Origin: an uncultured Alphaproteobacteria bacterium
Lineage (GTDB): Bacteria; Pseudomonadota; Alphaproteobacteria; Sneathiellales; Sneathiellaceae
NCBI GenBank assembly: GCA_937910835.1
Contig: CALEMG010000444.1
Coordinates: 1-14,144 of the forward strand
Direction of reading: 5' to 3'
DNA: 14,144 nt
Shown in pieces: positions 1 to 6,331 of this stretch; position 1 is the first letter of the stretch; every line of letters begins with the position of its first letter. The notes under the pieces are model-generated. The model saw only the letters and a program-made list of their open reading frames with translations, had not been told where the DNA came from and ran no database searches. The position numbers and the translations under genes are program-made.

Positions 1-101
1 GCACCTGTATATTTGACCACATTACTCCGGTTCGCAGCCGGAGTACCGGGCTGCGACGTGGAAAGTATCGCGTTTTGTTTTCCGAATGGGGTTACGTCCA
101 T
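1..101 (-). CDS. Unrecognised protein, N-terminal fragment (leaves window at left edge)
   Basis: On the minus strand an ATG at 101-99 opens a frame of 33 codons that stays open to the window edge. It is preceded by a strong purine-rich ribosome binding site (AAAGGAGAGGAG, about 7 bases before the ATG). The protein begins MDVTPFGKQNAILSTSQPGT and is rich in Ser, Thr, Asn and Pro, so probably disordered or linker-like. There is no signal peptide or membrane segment in the visible part. I do not recognise the family. It lies downstream of the LdtR-like gene on the same strand, 186 bases away, and a CtrA-type box sits 87-101 bases upstream of its start, so it may have its own promoter. The short length makes chance possible, but the ribosome binding site argues for a real gene. 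Confidence 0.6.
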   Translation of the reverse strand, partial: MDVTPFGKQNAILSTSQPGTPAANRSNVVKYTG

Positions 102-187
102 AACGCAACTCCTCTCCTTTATGCCTTTAGGTAACGTCAAATATTTTTTTGCGGCGAACCACAAGCCAAAAAACTAGCTTAAAATTA

Positions 188-202
188 TTAACAGAAAGTT
201 AA
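188..202. promoter_or_regulatory. Candidate CtrA box (TTAA-N7-TTAA) upstream of the left-edge gene
   Basis: TTAACAGAAAGTTAA is an exact match to the TTAA-N7-TTAA consensus bound by phosphorylated CtrA in alphaproteobacteria, and it is followed by C as in many natural sites. It lies between the LdtR-like gene (stop at 288) and the minus-strand start at 101. A further TTAA lies 5 bases to its left (179-182). Regulation of the left-edge gene is inferred from position. Confidence 0.55.
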
Positions 203-287
203 CATCCGCAACTCATCCCACCTTAGGTAGATAAAGCGGACAGAAATACTGGAGTTTTTCGGTATAAATGAGGAAAGATTGAAGCTG

Positions 288-740
288 CTACTGCGCACCA
301 TACTGGATATAATCCGTCCAGATTCGCTCAATCTGTCGCAAATGCTTGCGGGTCTCGGCAACATCAGGCGCCGGATTGGAGCGCGCCAGAAGGTCCGACT
401 GCTTCTGTTCCACCGCAGCCAGTTTTTCGACCATATCAAGCCCCTTTTCAGAGAGCTTGATCATCGTTGCGCGCCGATCGCGTTCCGATTTCTCCTGAAG
501 AAGATAGCCCATTTCGACAAGCTTTTTCAGATTGTAGGACGCATTTGACCCCTGATAGTATCCACGGGACATAAGCTCGCGGACATTAATCTCCTCATCA
601 CCAATATTGGCGAGCAACAGCGCCTGAACGGCGTTGATGTCCGTAATCTCCATAAGTGTCAATTCAGTCCGTAAAACATCGAGAAAACGGCGGTGGAGCC
701 GCTCAATCACCCTAGTGCGCTCATGATAATCTTCAGTCAC
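288..740 (-). CDS. ldtR: LdtR-like MarR-family winged-helix transcriptional regulator
   Basis: This 150-residue protein matches the alphaproteobacterial LdtR branch of the MarR family, which in Sinorhizobium and Liberibacter controls an L,D-transpeptidase (cell-wall cross-linking) gene and stress tolerance. The MarR layout is visible: N-terminal dimerisation helix (LHRRFLDVLRTEL, about 15-27), recognition-helix segment GSNASYNLKKLVEMGY at 64-79, wing with charged hairpin SERDRRATMIKLSEKG at 85-100, and a long C-terminal helical tail. The start is GTG (740-738), with AAGGA about 6 bases upstream; the ATG overlapping it is out of frame and hits a stop at once. It is divergent from the DUF2336 gene across a 445-base gap. 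An 8-bp palindrome at 764-771 could be its own operator. Family confidence is high; the LdtR assignment comes from recognised sequence only, and no L,D-transpeptidase gene is in the window. Confidence 0.82.
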   Translation of the reverse strand: MTEDYHERTRVIERLHRRFLDVLRTELTLMEITDINAVQALLLANIGDEEINVRELMSRGYYQGSNASYNLKKLVEMGYLLQEKSERDRRATMIKLSEKGLDMVEKLAAVEQKQSDLLARSNPAPDVAETRKHLRQIERIWTDYIQYGAQ

Positions 741-763
741 ATTATTTCCTTAAATCAACGAAT

Positions 764-771
764 ACACGTGT
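764..771. promoter_or_regulatory. Short palindrome upstream of the LdtR-like gene (possible operator)
   Basis: ACACGTGT is a perfect 8-bp palindrome 24-31 bases upstream of the GTG start of the regulator, a usual place for MarR autoregulatory operators. The symmetry breaks at the next two positions on each side, so it is shorter than typical 16-20 bp MarR sites. No experimental motif is being matched here. Confidence 0.25.
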
Positions 772-1019
772 TATTGAAAAATCAAACTCTCGGAAATTTG
801 CCTCATTCTGCCCTGACAATCTTAACGAATTGTAAAATAATAAAAATTCTTGGCGAACAATAAGAGATATCGACATAAATCCATCGAAAATCGTCATATT
901 TACGGCAATTTCTTTAATTTCGCGGCTTTCATCGACGCTATACTGAGATAGAATAGTGCATCAGTTCGCGGCAAAAATATGTCGCCTGTCAGAGCTTTTG
1001 GGTGGAACAGGCCTCACAA

Positions 1020-1034
1020 TTAACGGGAATTTAA
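1020..1034. promoter_or_regulatory. Candidate CtrA box (TTAA-N7-TTAA) upstream of the first DUF2336 gene
   Basis: TTAACGGGAATTTAA fits TTAA-N7-TTAA exactly. It lies 151 bases before the ATG of the first DUF2336 gene and about 280 bases before the LdtR-like gene, so it could serve either. The same motif precedes the second DUF2336 gene, which favours the DUF2336 gene as target. Confidence 0.55.
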
Positions 1035-1139
1035 TGTCACTGCATCATGTTGAGGCGTTAATATCGACTTGTACGGGCAAAGAAATCGTCTTTACGGGGT
1101 TTGTCAGGCCTGTCTGAATTGACCCGTTATGGAGAAAGT

Positions 1140-1158
1140 CAGCTATCGCGATAAGCTG
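1140..1158. repeat. Imperfect palindrome in the leader of the first DUF2336 gene
   Basis: Arms CAGCT (1140-1144) and AGCTG (1154-1158) surround the self-complementary core ATCGCGAT (1145-1152), with one extra A breaking the symmetry. It ends 27 bases before the ATG. It could be a protein-binding site or a weak mRNA hairpin near the ribosome binding site. Confidence 0.3.
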
Positions 1159-1185
1159 GCATTATAAGATGGAAACGGAAGTGAC

Positions 1186-2337
1186 ATGACTGAAGGTCAA
1201 GATGATGAACTCGCTAGATTGATTGCCCTGTCGAAAGACAGCAGCAAGCGCGGTCGCCATCAGCTCTTCAATAATATCAGCGACCTGTTCTTGCAGGACG
1301 AAGAGCGTTTGAGCGAACAGGAACACGCCCTTATTGTCAGCATTCTGACCAAACTCCTCTCTGAGATTGAAACGACGCTGCGCCAGAACTTGGCGGAAGA
1401 ACTGGCGGACCATGAAAATGTTCCCCACGGGCTGATCACCCTGCTGGCCAATGACGAGATAGAAGTCGCGCGCCCCATTCTGTTCAAGAGCCATCTTCTG
1501 GCGGAACCCGATCTGATCGAAATTATTCAGAACCGCGGTAAGGAGCATATGCTCGCCATCGCCGAGCGGGACGATCTGAATACCACGTTAAGCGATATGC
1601 TGATCAGCCATGGCGATGAAGATGTGATCTCCCATCTGATCGAAAACGGCGACGCCAAGATATCCCGCGATAGTATGGAATATCTGGTTGAGGAGTCCCG
1701 CCGGATCGACCGCTTTCAAGAGCCGCTGATCGCGCGGCACGATATTCCTTCAGATCTCGCCCATAAGATGTTCTGGTGGGTATCCGCAGCGCTGCGCCGC
1801 CATATCCTGGAGAATTTCGAGATTGACGAGTTGGAGCTCAATGAGAAGATCGTCGCCGCCGCGAAAACCGAGTATCGCTATGATGTTGGCGAGAAAAGCT
1901 CCAATGCGGACAAGCTCATCGCAGAACTATCAAAGCGCAAGGAGCTGAACGAGAAATTTCTGGTGCAGTCACTGCGCAGTCGCCAGATCAGGCTGTTCGT
2001 GATCGGCCTCGCCGAGCTTTCCGGCATGGACTACCAGAAGATCAGCCGTTTTATCTATGATCCCAATGCCGAGGCTTTGATCGTCGTCCTCAAGGCGCTG
2101 GAGTTCAGCAGAAACTCTTTTTCCACTATTTACCTTCTAACCCGCAATATTTCCCACAATCAAAAAGTAAAAAAGACAACACAGCCAGAAGAAGTAGAGA
2201 TTATTATGAAATTTTATGATAAACTTTCTACAAAGAACGCGAAAATGACGTTACGCTTCTGGCAGTTGGAGCGTGACTATACAGAAATAGTTGAACAACT
2301 CGACGCCGATCTTGATGACGACCGGGTTTATCTGTGA
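1186..2337 (+). CDS. DUF2336 family protein (first copy)
   Basis: This 383-residue soluble, mostly helical, acidic protein belongs to DUF2336, an alphaproteobacterial family of unknown function with HEAT-like helical repeats. Landmarks shared with the second copy are LANDEIEVARPIL at 88-99, then LLAE and a D-L-x-E-I motif, and WVSAALRRHILENFEID at about 198-214. There is no signal peptide or membrane helix. The ATG is preceded by CGGAAG at suitable spacing. It lies 59 bases upstream of a histidine kinase and is the first of three genes on one strand, with a CtrA-type box upstream. A scaffold or regulator role beside the kinase is inference only. The C-terminal part (about 2110-2240) is clearly more AT-rich than the rest. 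The call as DUF2336 is confident; the function is unknown. Confidence 0.85.
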   Translation: MTEGQDDELARLIALSKDSSKRGRHQLFNNISDLFLQDEERLSEQEHALIVSILTKLLSEIETTLRQNLAEELADHENVPHGLITLLANDEIEVARPILFKSHLLAEPDLIEIIQNRGKEHMLAIAERDDLNTTLSDMLISHGDEDVISHLIENGDAKISRDSMEYLVEESRRIDRFQEPLIARHDIPSDLAHKMFWWVSAALRRHILENFEIDELELNEKIVAAAKTEYRYDVGEKSSNADKLIAELSKRKELNEKFLVQSLRSRQIRLFVIGLAELSGMDYQKISRFIYDPNAEALIVVLKALEFSRNSFSTIYLLTRNISHNQKVKKTTQPEEVEIIMKFYDKLSTKNAKMTLRFWQLERDYTEIVEQLDADLDDDRVYL

Positions 2338-2371
2338 TTTTCGTGCGTGGCGTAAATTTGTACAAGGGAAC

Positions 2372-2400
2372 ATGTCGGTTTGCATGTAATGAGTAAATGA
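2372..2400 (+). other. Two chained micro-frames ahead of the kinase start
   Basis: After AAGGGA (2364-2369), ATG at 2372 opens a 5-codon frame ending in TAA at 2387-2389. That stop shares a base with ATG at 2389, which opens a 3-codon frame ending in TGA at 2398-2400, overlapping the kinase ATG at 2397. The chain of stop/start overlaps could feed ribosomes to the kinase start by reinitiation, or be chance. Confidence 0.3.
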
Positions 2401-4013
2401 CAGAACGGGGGCAAGGAAGCGTCGTGTCGCTTCATACCGATGTCAAAAGTAGCAACGGCTCAGATAATCCGTCGATGCAGGGTATTATCAGTCGGGAGTT
2501 TTTTGACGCCGTTTTTGAGCAGGCCCCCCCGATGTACATGGCCCGCCCCGACGGGACTGTTATTTACGCCAATAGCGGATATCGGTCGCATTTTCGCCCC
2601 GGCGCCGCGCAGCGGGTAGAAGACAAAATTCTCCCCACCCTGCCGCAAGATCATCTCGACATCGTCATTCGTATCGCCGAGACGCAGGAAACTGAAACCC
2701 GACAACTTGCGCTCACCACGGGTAAGGAAACCGACTATTTTCTCTCCCGTCATTTTCCTATATTTGATGACGATGACCAACTGATTGCCATCTGTGGCAG
2801 CTTTATTAACTCCACCCGACAGGTCAATGCGGAAGCCAAGCTGAGAGAGGAAAAGCGCCGTTTTCTCGATATTACCCGCGCAGCTTCGGACTGGATTTGG
2901 GAAACGGATGCAGACGGACGACTGACATTTGTCTCTGATCGGGCTGTGCAGGCCGTGGGCCTGCCGCCGATGCTGCTGAAGGGCAAGCGCCTTGCCGATC
3001 TGGGTGTATTCAAACCGGAGGCGGATGGCAGCAACCGGGCCGAGACTGCCATGGGACAGCATGTGCCGTTCCGCTCGATCCCGCTTGAAATTCAGGATAC
3101 CAGCGGCGCGTACAAAATTTTCAATATGTCCGGTGTCCCCGTTTTTGATGATAAGGGCCGCTATGTCGGCTATCGCGGGACGAGCGATGATATCACTGCC
3201 CGGCTTTTGGCGGAGGATGAAGCCATGTCCTCGAAGGCCGATCTGGAGCAGGCGATAAACGAAATTACCAAGAAAAACATGCAGTTGGAAGTGACGGCTA
3301 AGAAAGCGCTCGAGTCTGCGAGAGCTAAAGATACCTTCCTCGCCAACATGAGCCATGAACTGCGTACGCCGCTCAACGCTATTATCGGCTTTGCCGAAGT
3401 CATCGGACTTGAAACCTTTGGCCCGATCAGTGACAAATACCGCGAATATGTCGGAGACATCCTGAATTCGGGTAAGCATCTCTTAAGCCTGATTGAGGAT
3501 ATTCTTGATATCGCGCGCATTGAAAGCGACAAGATCCCGATCGAGATTGTTCCTACTCCCCTCGCCGGCATGGTGGCGGACGCCTATGTTCTGATACAGA
3601 ACCATGCGCGGGAGAAAAGTCTCGAAATGATCGGCACCCGGATCACAGAGGATATCAAACTCGCTGTCGATCCGACCCGCTGCCTGCAGATTCTGGTCAA
3701 TATCATCGGCAATGCGGTGAAATTCACCCCGCGCGGCGGCACAATCGGTATCGAGTATGAGATTATTGATGACGCCTTCGTGGACATCACGGTCTGGGAT
3801 ACGGGCCCCGGTATTGCCGAGGAAGATCAGGAGAAAATCTTCGAGGCCTTCAAGCAGGCACATGAAGGCGTGTACAGCCGCGGCACAGACGGTGTTGGCC
3901 TCGGCCTAACGCTTTCACTGAAGCTGGCGCGGCTCATGGGCGGCAACATTTCTGTAAAGAGCAGCCTGTCGGACGGCAGTCGTTTCAAGGTACGGCTTCC
4001 CCTCGCCCATTAA
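2397..4013 (+). CDS. Cytoplasmic double-PAS sensor histidine kinase (DivJ/PleC-like)
   Basis: The 538-residue protein has two PAS domains (about 30-145 and 152-272), a short coiled-coil linker (272-312), a HisKA domain with phospho-acceptor His320 in ANMSHELRTPLNAIIGF, and a HATPase_c domain with N box (Asn435, Asn439), G1 DTGPG (468-472) and G2 GVGLGL (499-504). The H-box region and the following FGP...Y..Y..DI..SG.HLL..I.DILDIARIE pattern resemble the DivJ/PleC/PdhS and related alphaproteobacterial kinases. There is no membrane segment, so it should be cytoplasmic. It lacks a receiver domain, and no response regulator lies nearby. The ATG at 2397 has no clear Shine-Dalgarno but overlaps a tiny upstream frame; GTG at 2424 has AAGGAAG just ahead and is an alternative start (529 residues). 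It is flanked on both sides by DUF2336 genes. Confidence 0.92.
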   Translation: MTERGQGSVVSLHTDVKSSNGSDNPSMQGIISREFFDAVFEQAPPMYMARPDGTVIYANSGYRSHFRPGAAQRVEDKILPTLPQDHLDIVIRIAETQETETRQLALTTGKETDYFLSRHFPIFDDDDQLIAICGSFINSTRQVNAEAKLREEKRRFLDITRAASDWIWETDADGRLTFVSDRAVQAVGLPPMLLKGKRLADLGVFKPEADGSNRAETAMGQHVPFRSIPLEIQDTSGAYKIFNMSGVPVFDDKGRYVGYRGTSDDITARLLAEDEAMSSKADLEQAINEITKKNMQLEVTAKKALESARAKDTFLANMSHELRTPLNAIIGFAEVIGLETFGPISDKYREYVGDILNSGKHLLSLIEDILDIARIESDKIPIEIVPTPLAGMVADAYVLIQNHAREKSLEMIGTRITEDIKLAVDPTRCLQILVNIIGNAVKFTPRGGTIGIEYEIIDDAFVDITVWDTGPGIAEEDQEKIFEAFKQAHEGVYSRGTDGVGLGLTLSLKLARLMGGNISVKSSLSDGSRFKVRLPLAH

Positions 4014-4051
4014 GGCCTTATTTTAACCGCGCAAGCGGTCGTATAAGGCTT
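4013..4051 (+). repeat. Two-part hairpin just after the kinase stop codon
   Basis: The outer arms GCCTTAT (4015-4021) and ATAAGGC (4043-4049) pair perfectly, extended by a G-U and an A-U pair. The inner arms ACCGC (4026-4030) and GCGGT (4035-4039) close a GCAA tetraloop of the GNRA type. It begins at the last base of the kinase stop and ends 5 bases before a CtrA-type box. No T-run follows, so it is not a textbook intrinsic terminator; it may protect the 3' end or slow read-through. Confidence 0.55.
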
Positions 4052-4055
4052 ATGA

Positions 4056-4070
4056 TTAACAGAGTTTTAA
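4056..4070. promoter_or_regulatory. Candidate CtrA box (TTAA-N7-TTAA) upstream of the second DUF2336 gene
   Basis: TTAACAGAGTTTTAA matches the full consensus and is followed by C. It ends 52 bases before the ATG of the second DUF2336 gene, a typical promoter-proximal distance. It suggests the gene has its own promoter even though it follows the kinase on the same strand. Confidence 0.6.
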
Positions 4071-4122
4071 CAATAATTGCCTATCCTAAGGTTGAGATAT
4101 CCTAACCTTTGGACAATTTATT

Positions 4123-5235
4123 ATGGCCGCCGATGCTCAGGAAAATATCGAAACATTAAATATGCTTGTCGGCCTTGCTGAGACAAGATCGCGCCAGAAG
4201 CGCGAATTCCTGTACAACCGGATCAGTGAATTCCTCATTGAAGATCACATGAATTTTTCCGACTCGGAAAAGCACATCATGGCGGACATTATCTGCCGGA
4301 TAACCACCGATGTGGAAAAATCGATCCGGGCGAAATTTGCAAAAAAGCTGGCCCTGAGAGAGGATATTCCGAAGAACCTTCTCGTGTTTCTGGCCAATGA
4401 TGAGATCGAGGTGGCGCTTCCGATCCTCCAAGGTTGCGGCCTCCTAGCCGAACATGACCTCCTGGAAATTGTCAAACATCGTTCCAACCAGCATCGGCTC
4501 GCCGTTGCCGCACGGAACAATATCGGAGAAGAGGTCTGCACCGCGCTCTGCGAGATAAATGACCCTGATATCACGGTCGCCCTGCTCAAGAACCACAGCG
4601 CCCAGATGCCACTCCTGATGCTGTCCTATCTGGGGGAGCAATCGCAATATATCCCGGAGTATCAGCGCCCGCTTCTTGAACGCCCGTTCCTGCCCAAACC
4701 AATCGCGGAGAAAATGTACCGCTGGGTCTCCATGTCCTTACGGGAGTATATTGCCACGAATTTTGACGTGGATATCCACACCCTTGAGATCGATAACGAT
4801 GATCGTGAAGAGACGATCCAGTCCATTTCCAAGGAAAGCGATCCCTCTATTCGCCTTGGCGAAAAGCTGCACCGTTCTGGCGATCTTTCCACCCGCTTCA
4901 TGATAAAATCTTTGCATCAAGGAGAAATAGATCTTTTCGAGATTTCCTTTGCCAAGCTACTTGGTGTGGAAGGTGACGCGATCCGCAACATTATCTATGC
5001 CGACAACCCCGAAATTCTTGCTGTCGCCAGCCGTAGTCTGGATATTGACCGGGTTATTTTCAAATCAATCTACGACCTTACCGCACCGGTTCGCGATCAA
5101 AATATATCCATCCTATCGACAATTCAGTCGGTCCCGATGGACTTTTATGACCTGCTGACGCAGGACTCCGCCAAAGCGGCCCTTCAGAATGATGACTTCA
5201 TGTCCGGGAAGATCAGATACGCTGATATATCCTAG
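4123..5235 (+). CDS. DUF2336 family protein (second copy)
   Basis: This 370-residue soluble helical protein is a diverged paralogue of the one at 1186-2337. Shared landmarks in the same order are LANDEIEVALPIL at 90-102, LLAEHDLLEI, a Q-P-L-x-x-R segment, and WVSMSLREYIATNFDVD at about 201-217. It has no signal peptide or membrane helix. The ATG at 4123 has only a weak GGA upstream; no better in-frame start is visible. It is 109 bases after the kinase, separated from it by a hairpin and a CtrA-type box, so separate control is likely. The function of DUF2336 is unknown. The duplication around the kinase suggests that both copies work with, or are controlled alongside, that kinase, but this is inference. 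Confidence 0.85.
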   Translation: MAADAQENIETLNMLVGLAETRSRQKREFLYNRISEFLIEDHMNFSDSEKHIMADIICRITTDVEKSIRAKFAKKLALREDIPKNLLVFLANDEIEVALPILQGCGLLAEHDLLEIVKHRSNQHRLAVAARNNIGEEVCTALCEINDPDITVALLKNHSAQMPLLMLSYLGEQSQYIPEYQRPLLERPFLPKPIAEKMYRWVSMSLREYIATNFDVDIHTLEIDNDDREETIQSISKESDPSIRLGEKLHRSGDLSTRFMIKSLHQGEIDLFEISFAKLLGVEGDAIRNIIYADNPEILAVASRSLDIDRVIFKSIYDLTAPVRDQNISILSTIQSVPMDFYDLLTQDSAKAALQNDDFMSGKIRYADIS

Positions 5236-5274
5236 GCGGCGTCGCTTCTTTTTCGTCATTGCTTGCAAAACATA

Positions 5275-5294
5275 TTTAAAAATATATTTTTAAA
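5275..5294. promoter_or_regulatory. Perfect 20-bp AT-only palindrome before moaA
   Basis: TTTAAAAATATATTTTTAAA is a perfect palindrome: every base from 5275 pairs with its mirror to 5294. It overlaps a possible -10 (TATATT at 5283-5288, with TTGCTT at 5259-5264 eighteen bases ahead) and abuts the AAAGGAG at 5292-5298. It could be a repressor operator over the moaA promoter or a cruciform/melting element. AT-only composition makes chance more likely than for a mixed-base palindrome. Confidence 0.45.
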
Positions 5295-5303
5295 GGAGAA
5301 ATC

Positions 5304-5330
5304 TTGCACCTCTTCTTTGCTGGAATGTAA
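5304..5330 (+). other. Possible leader peptide frame ahead of moaA
   Basis: The only strong ribosome binding site in the moaA leader (AAAGGAG, 5292-5298) is about 5 bases from a TTG at 5304 that opens an 8-codon frame (MHLFFAGM) ending in TAA at 5328-5330, two bases before the moaA GTG. This fits a translationally coupled leader, but the frame is tiny and unproven. Confidence 0.25.
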
Positions 5331-5332
5331 TT

Positions 5333-6325
5333 GTGATTGATCCCTTTGGCAGAAAAATCAGCTATCTCCGCGTATCGGTAACGGACCGGTGCGATTTCCG
5401 CTGCAAATACTGCATGTCGGAAAATATGACATTTCTGCCGAAGAAGGATGTCCTCAGCCTGGAAGAACTGGAAATGGTCTCTGCCGCCTTTATTCGCAAG
5501 GGCGTCCGTAAAATCCGTATTACCGGCGGGGAGCCCTTGGTCCGCAAAGGTATTATGGAATTGTTCCGGAATTTGGGCCTCTATATCAAAAGCGGCGAGT
5601 TGGATGAGTTGACTCTCACCACCAATGGCAGCCAGCTTGAAAAATATGCTACGGAATTATATGACGCAGGTGTTCGGCGGCTCAATGTCTCGCTCGACAC
5701 TCTCAACCCCTATCAGTTTCAGGATATCACCCGTTGGGGCAATTTTGAAAAAGTGATGGAAGGGGCCCGCGCCGCGAAGGCTGCCGGTCTTAAAATCAAG
5801 ATCAACACGGTCGCGCTCAAAGGCTTTAATGATCATGAATTCAATGACATGATTCAATGGGTTGGCGATGAGGGTATGGATATCACCTTCATTGAGACCA
5901 TGCCCATGGGCACGATTGACGGGCAGCGCTCAGATCAATATCTCCCGCTTTTGGAGGTGAAAAAGCAACTCGCCGAACACTGGACCCTGACACCCTCGGC
6001 CTACCGCACCGGTGGCCCGTCAGATTATTTCGAGATTGCGGAGACTGGCGGACGTGTCGGTTTCATCACCCCCCTCACCCATAATTTCTGTGAAAGCTGC
6101 AACAGGGTCCGCCTGACCTGCACCGGCATGCTCTATATGTGCTTAGGACAGGAGGATAGCGCCAACCTGAAGACCGTCCTGCGCGGCGAAAGCGGGCTGG
6201 AGGCACTGGACGCCGCAATCGATGAGGCTATCGGACGCAAGCCCAAGGGGCATGATTTTGTCATCGACCGGCAGAATGATGACCGCCCGGCAGTTCCTCG
6301 CCATATGAGCGTAACGGGCGGCTGA
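5333..6325 (+). CDS. moaA: GTP 3',8-cyclase MoaA (molybdenum cofactor biosynthesis)
   Basis: This radical-SAM enzyme converts GTP to 3',8-cyclo-dihydro-GTP, the first step of molybdopterin synthesis. The 330-residue protein has the usual length. The N-terminal cluster motif is Cys20, Cys24, Cys27, with GGEP at 65-68 for SAM binding. The second [4Fe-4S] site is Cys253, Cys256, Cys270 (CxxC-x13-C), and the protein ends in the conserved Gly-Gly. The GTG start at 5333 matches where the family begins (IDPFGRKISYLRVS); only a weak GGA lies 8 bases ahead, while a stronger AAAGGAG lies 34 bases upstream and may drive a short leader frame. An in-frame stop at 5291 rules out a long extension. It is followed after 6 bases by nadK, so they are probably cotranscribed. 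No other moa/moe genes are in the window. Confidence 0.96.
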   Translation: MIDPFGRKISYLRVSVTDRCDFRCKYCMSENMTFLPKKDVLSLEELEMVSAAFIRKGVRKIRITGGEPLVRKGIMELFRNLGLYIKSGELDELTLTTNGSQLEKYATELYDAGVRRLNVSLDTLNPYQFQDITRWGNFEKVMEGARAAKAAGLKIKINTVALKGFNDHEFNDMIQWVGDEGMDITFIETMPMGTIDGQRSDQYLPLLEVKKQLAEHWTLTPSAYRTGGPSDYFEIAETGGRVGFITPLTHNFCESCNRVRLTCTGMLYMCLGQEDSANLKTVLRGESGLEALDAAIDEAIGRKPKGHDFVIDRQNDDRPAVPRHMSVTGG

Positions 6326-6331
6326 CGACAG

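Larger units (their letters stand above)
741..1185. other. 445-base divergent gap between LdtR-like gene and first DUF2336 gene
   Basis: No open frame here looks coding. The part near the regulator (760-930) is AT-rich. The gap holds the ACACGTGT palindrome (764-771), a CtrA-type box (1020-1034) and an imperfect palindrome at 1140-1158 with arms CAGCT and AGCTG around ATCGCGAT. I found no convincing sigma-70 -35/-10 pair for either gene and no full general-stress (EcfG) promoter; a GGAAC at 1004-1008 lacks the matching CGTT. Confidence 0.6.

Noticed and set aside
23..45. 8-bp stem with 7-base loop near the left edge, first taken for a terminator
   Set aside because: It lies inside the minus-strand coding frame starting at 101 and has no T-run, so it is more likely incidental.
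1004..1030. General stress (EcfG) promoter
   Set aside because: GGAAC at 1004-1008 is followed after 15 bases by CGGG rather than CGTT at the required spacing.
2460..3479. 339-codon minus-strand open frame opposite the kinase gene
   Set aside because: It lies wholly opposite a kinase with all catalytic motifs, has no recognisable domain, and antisense open frames are common in such sequence.
5236..5332. Molybdenum cofactor riboswitch ahead of moaA
   Set aside because: The 97-base leader is AT-rich and lacks the extended GC-containing multi-stem structure of that RNA.
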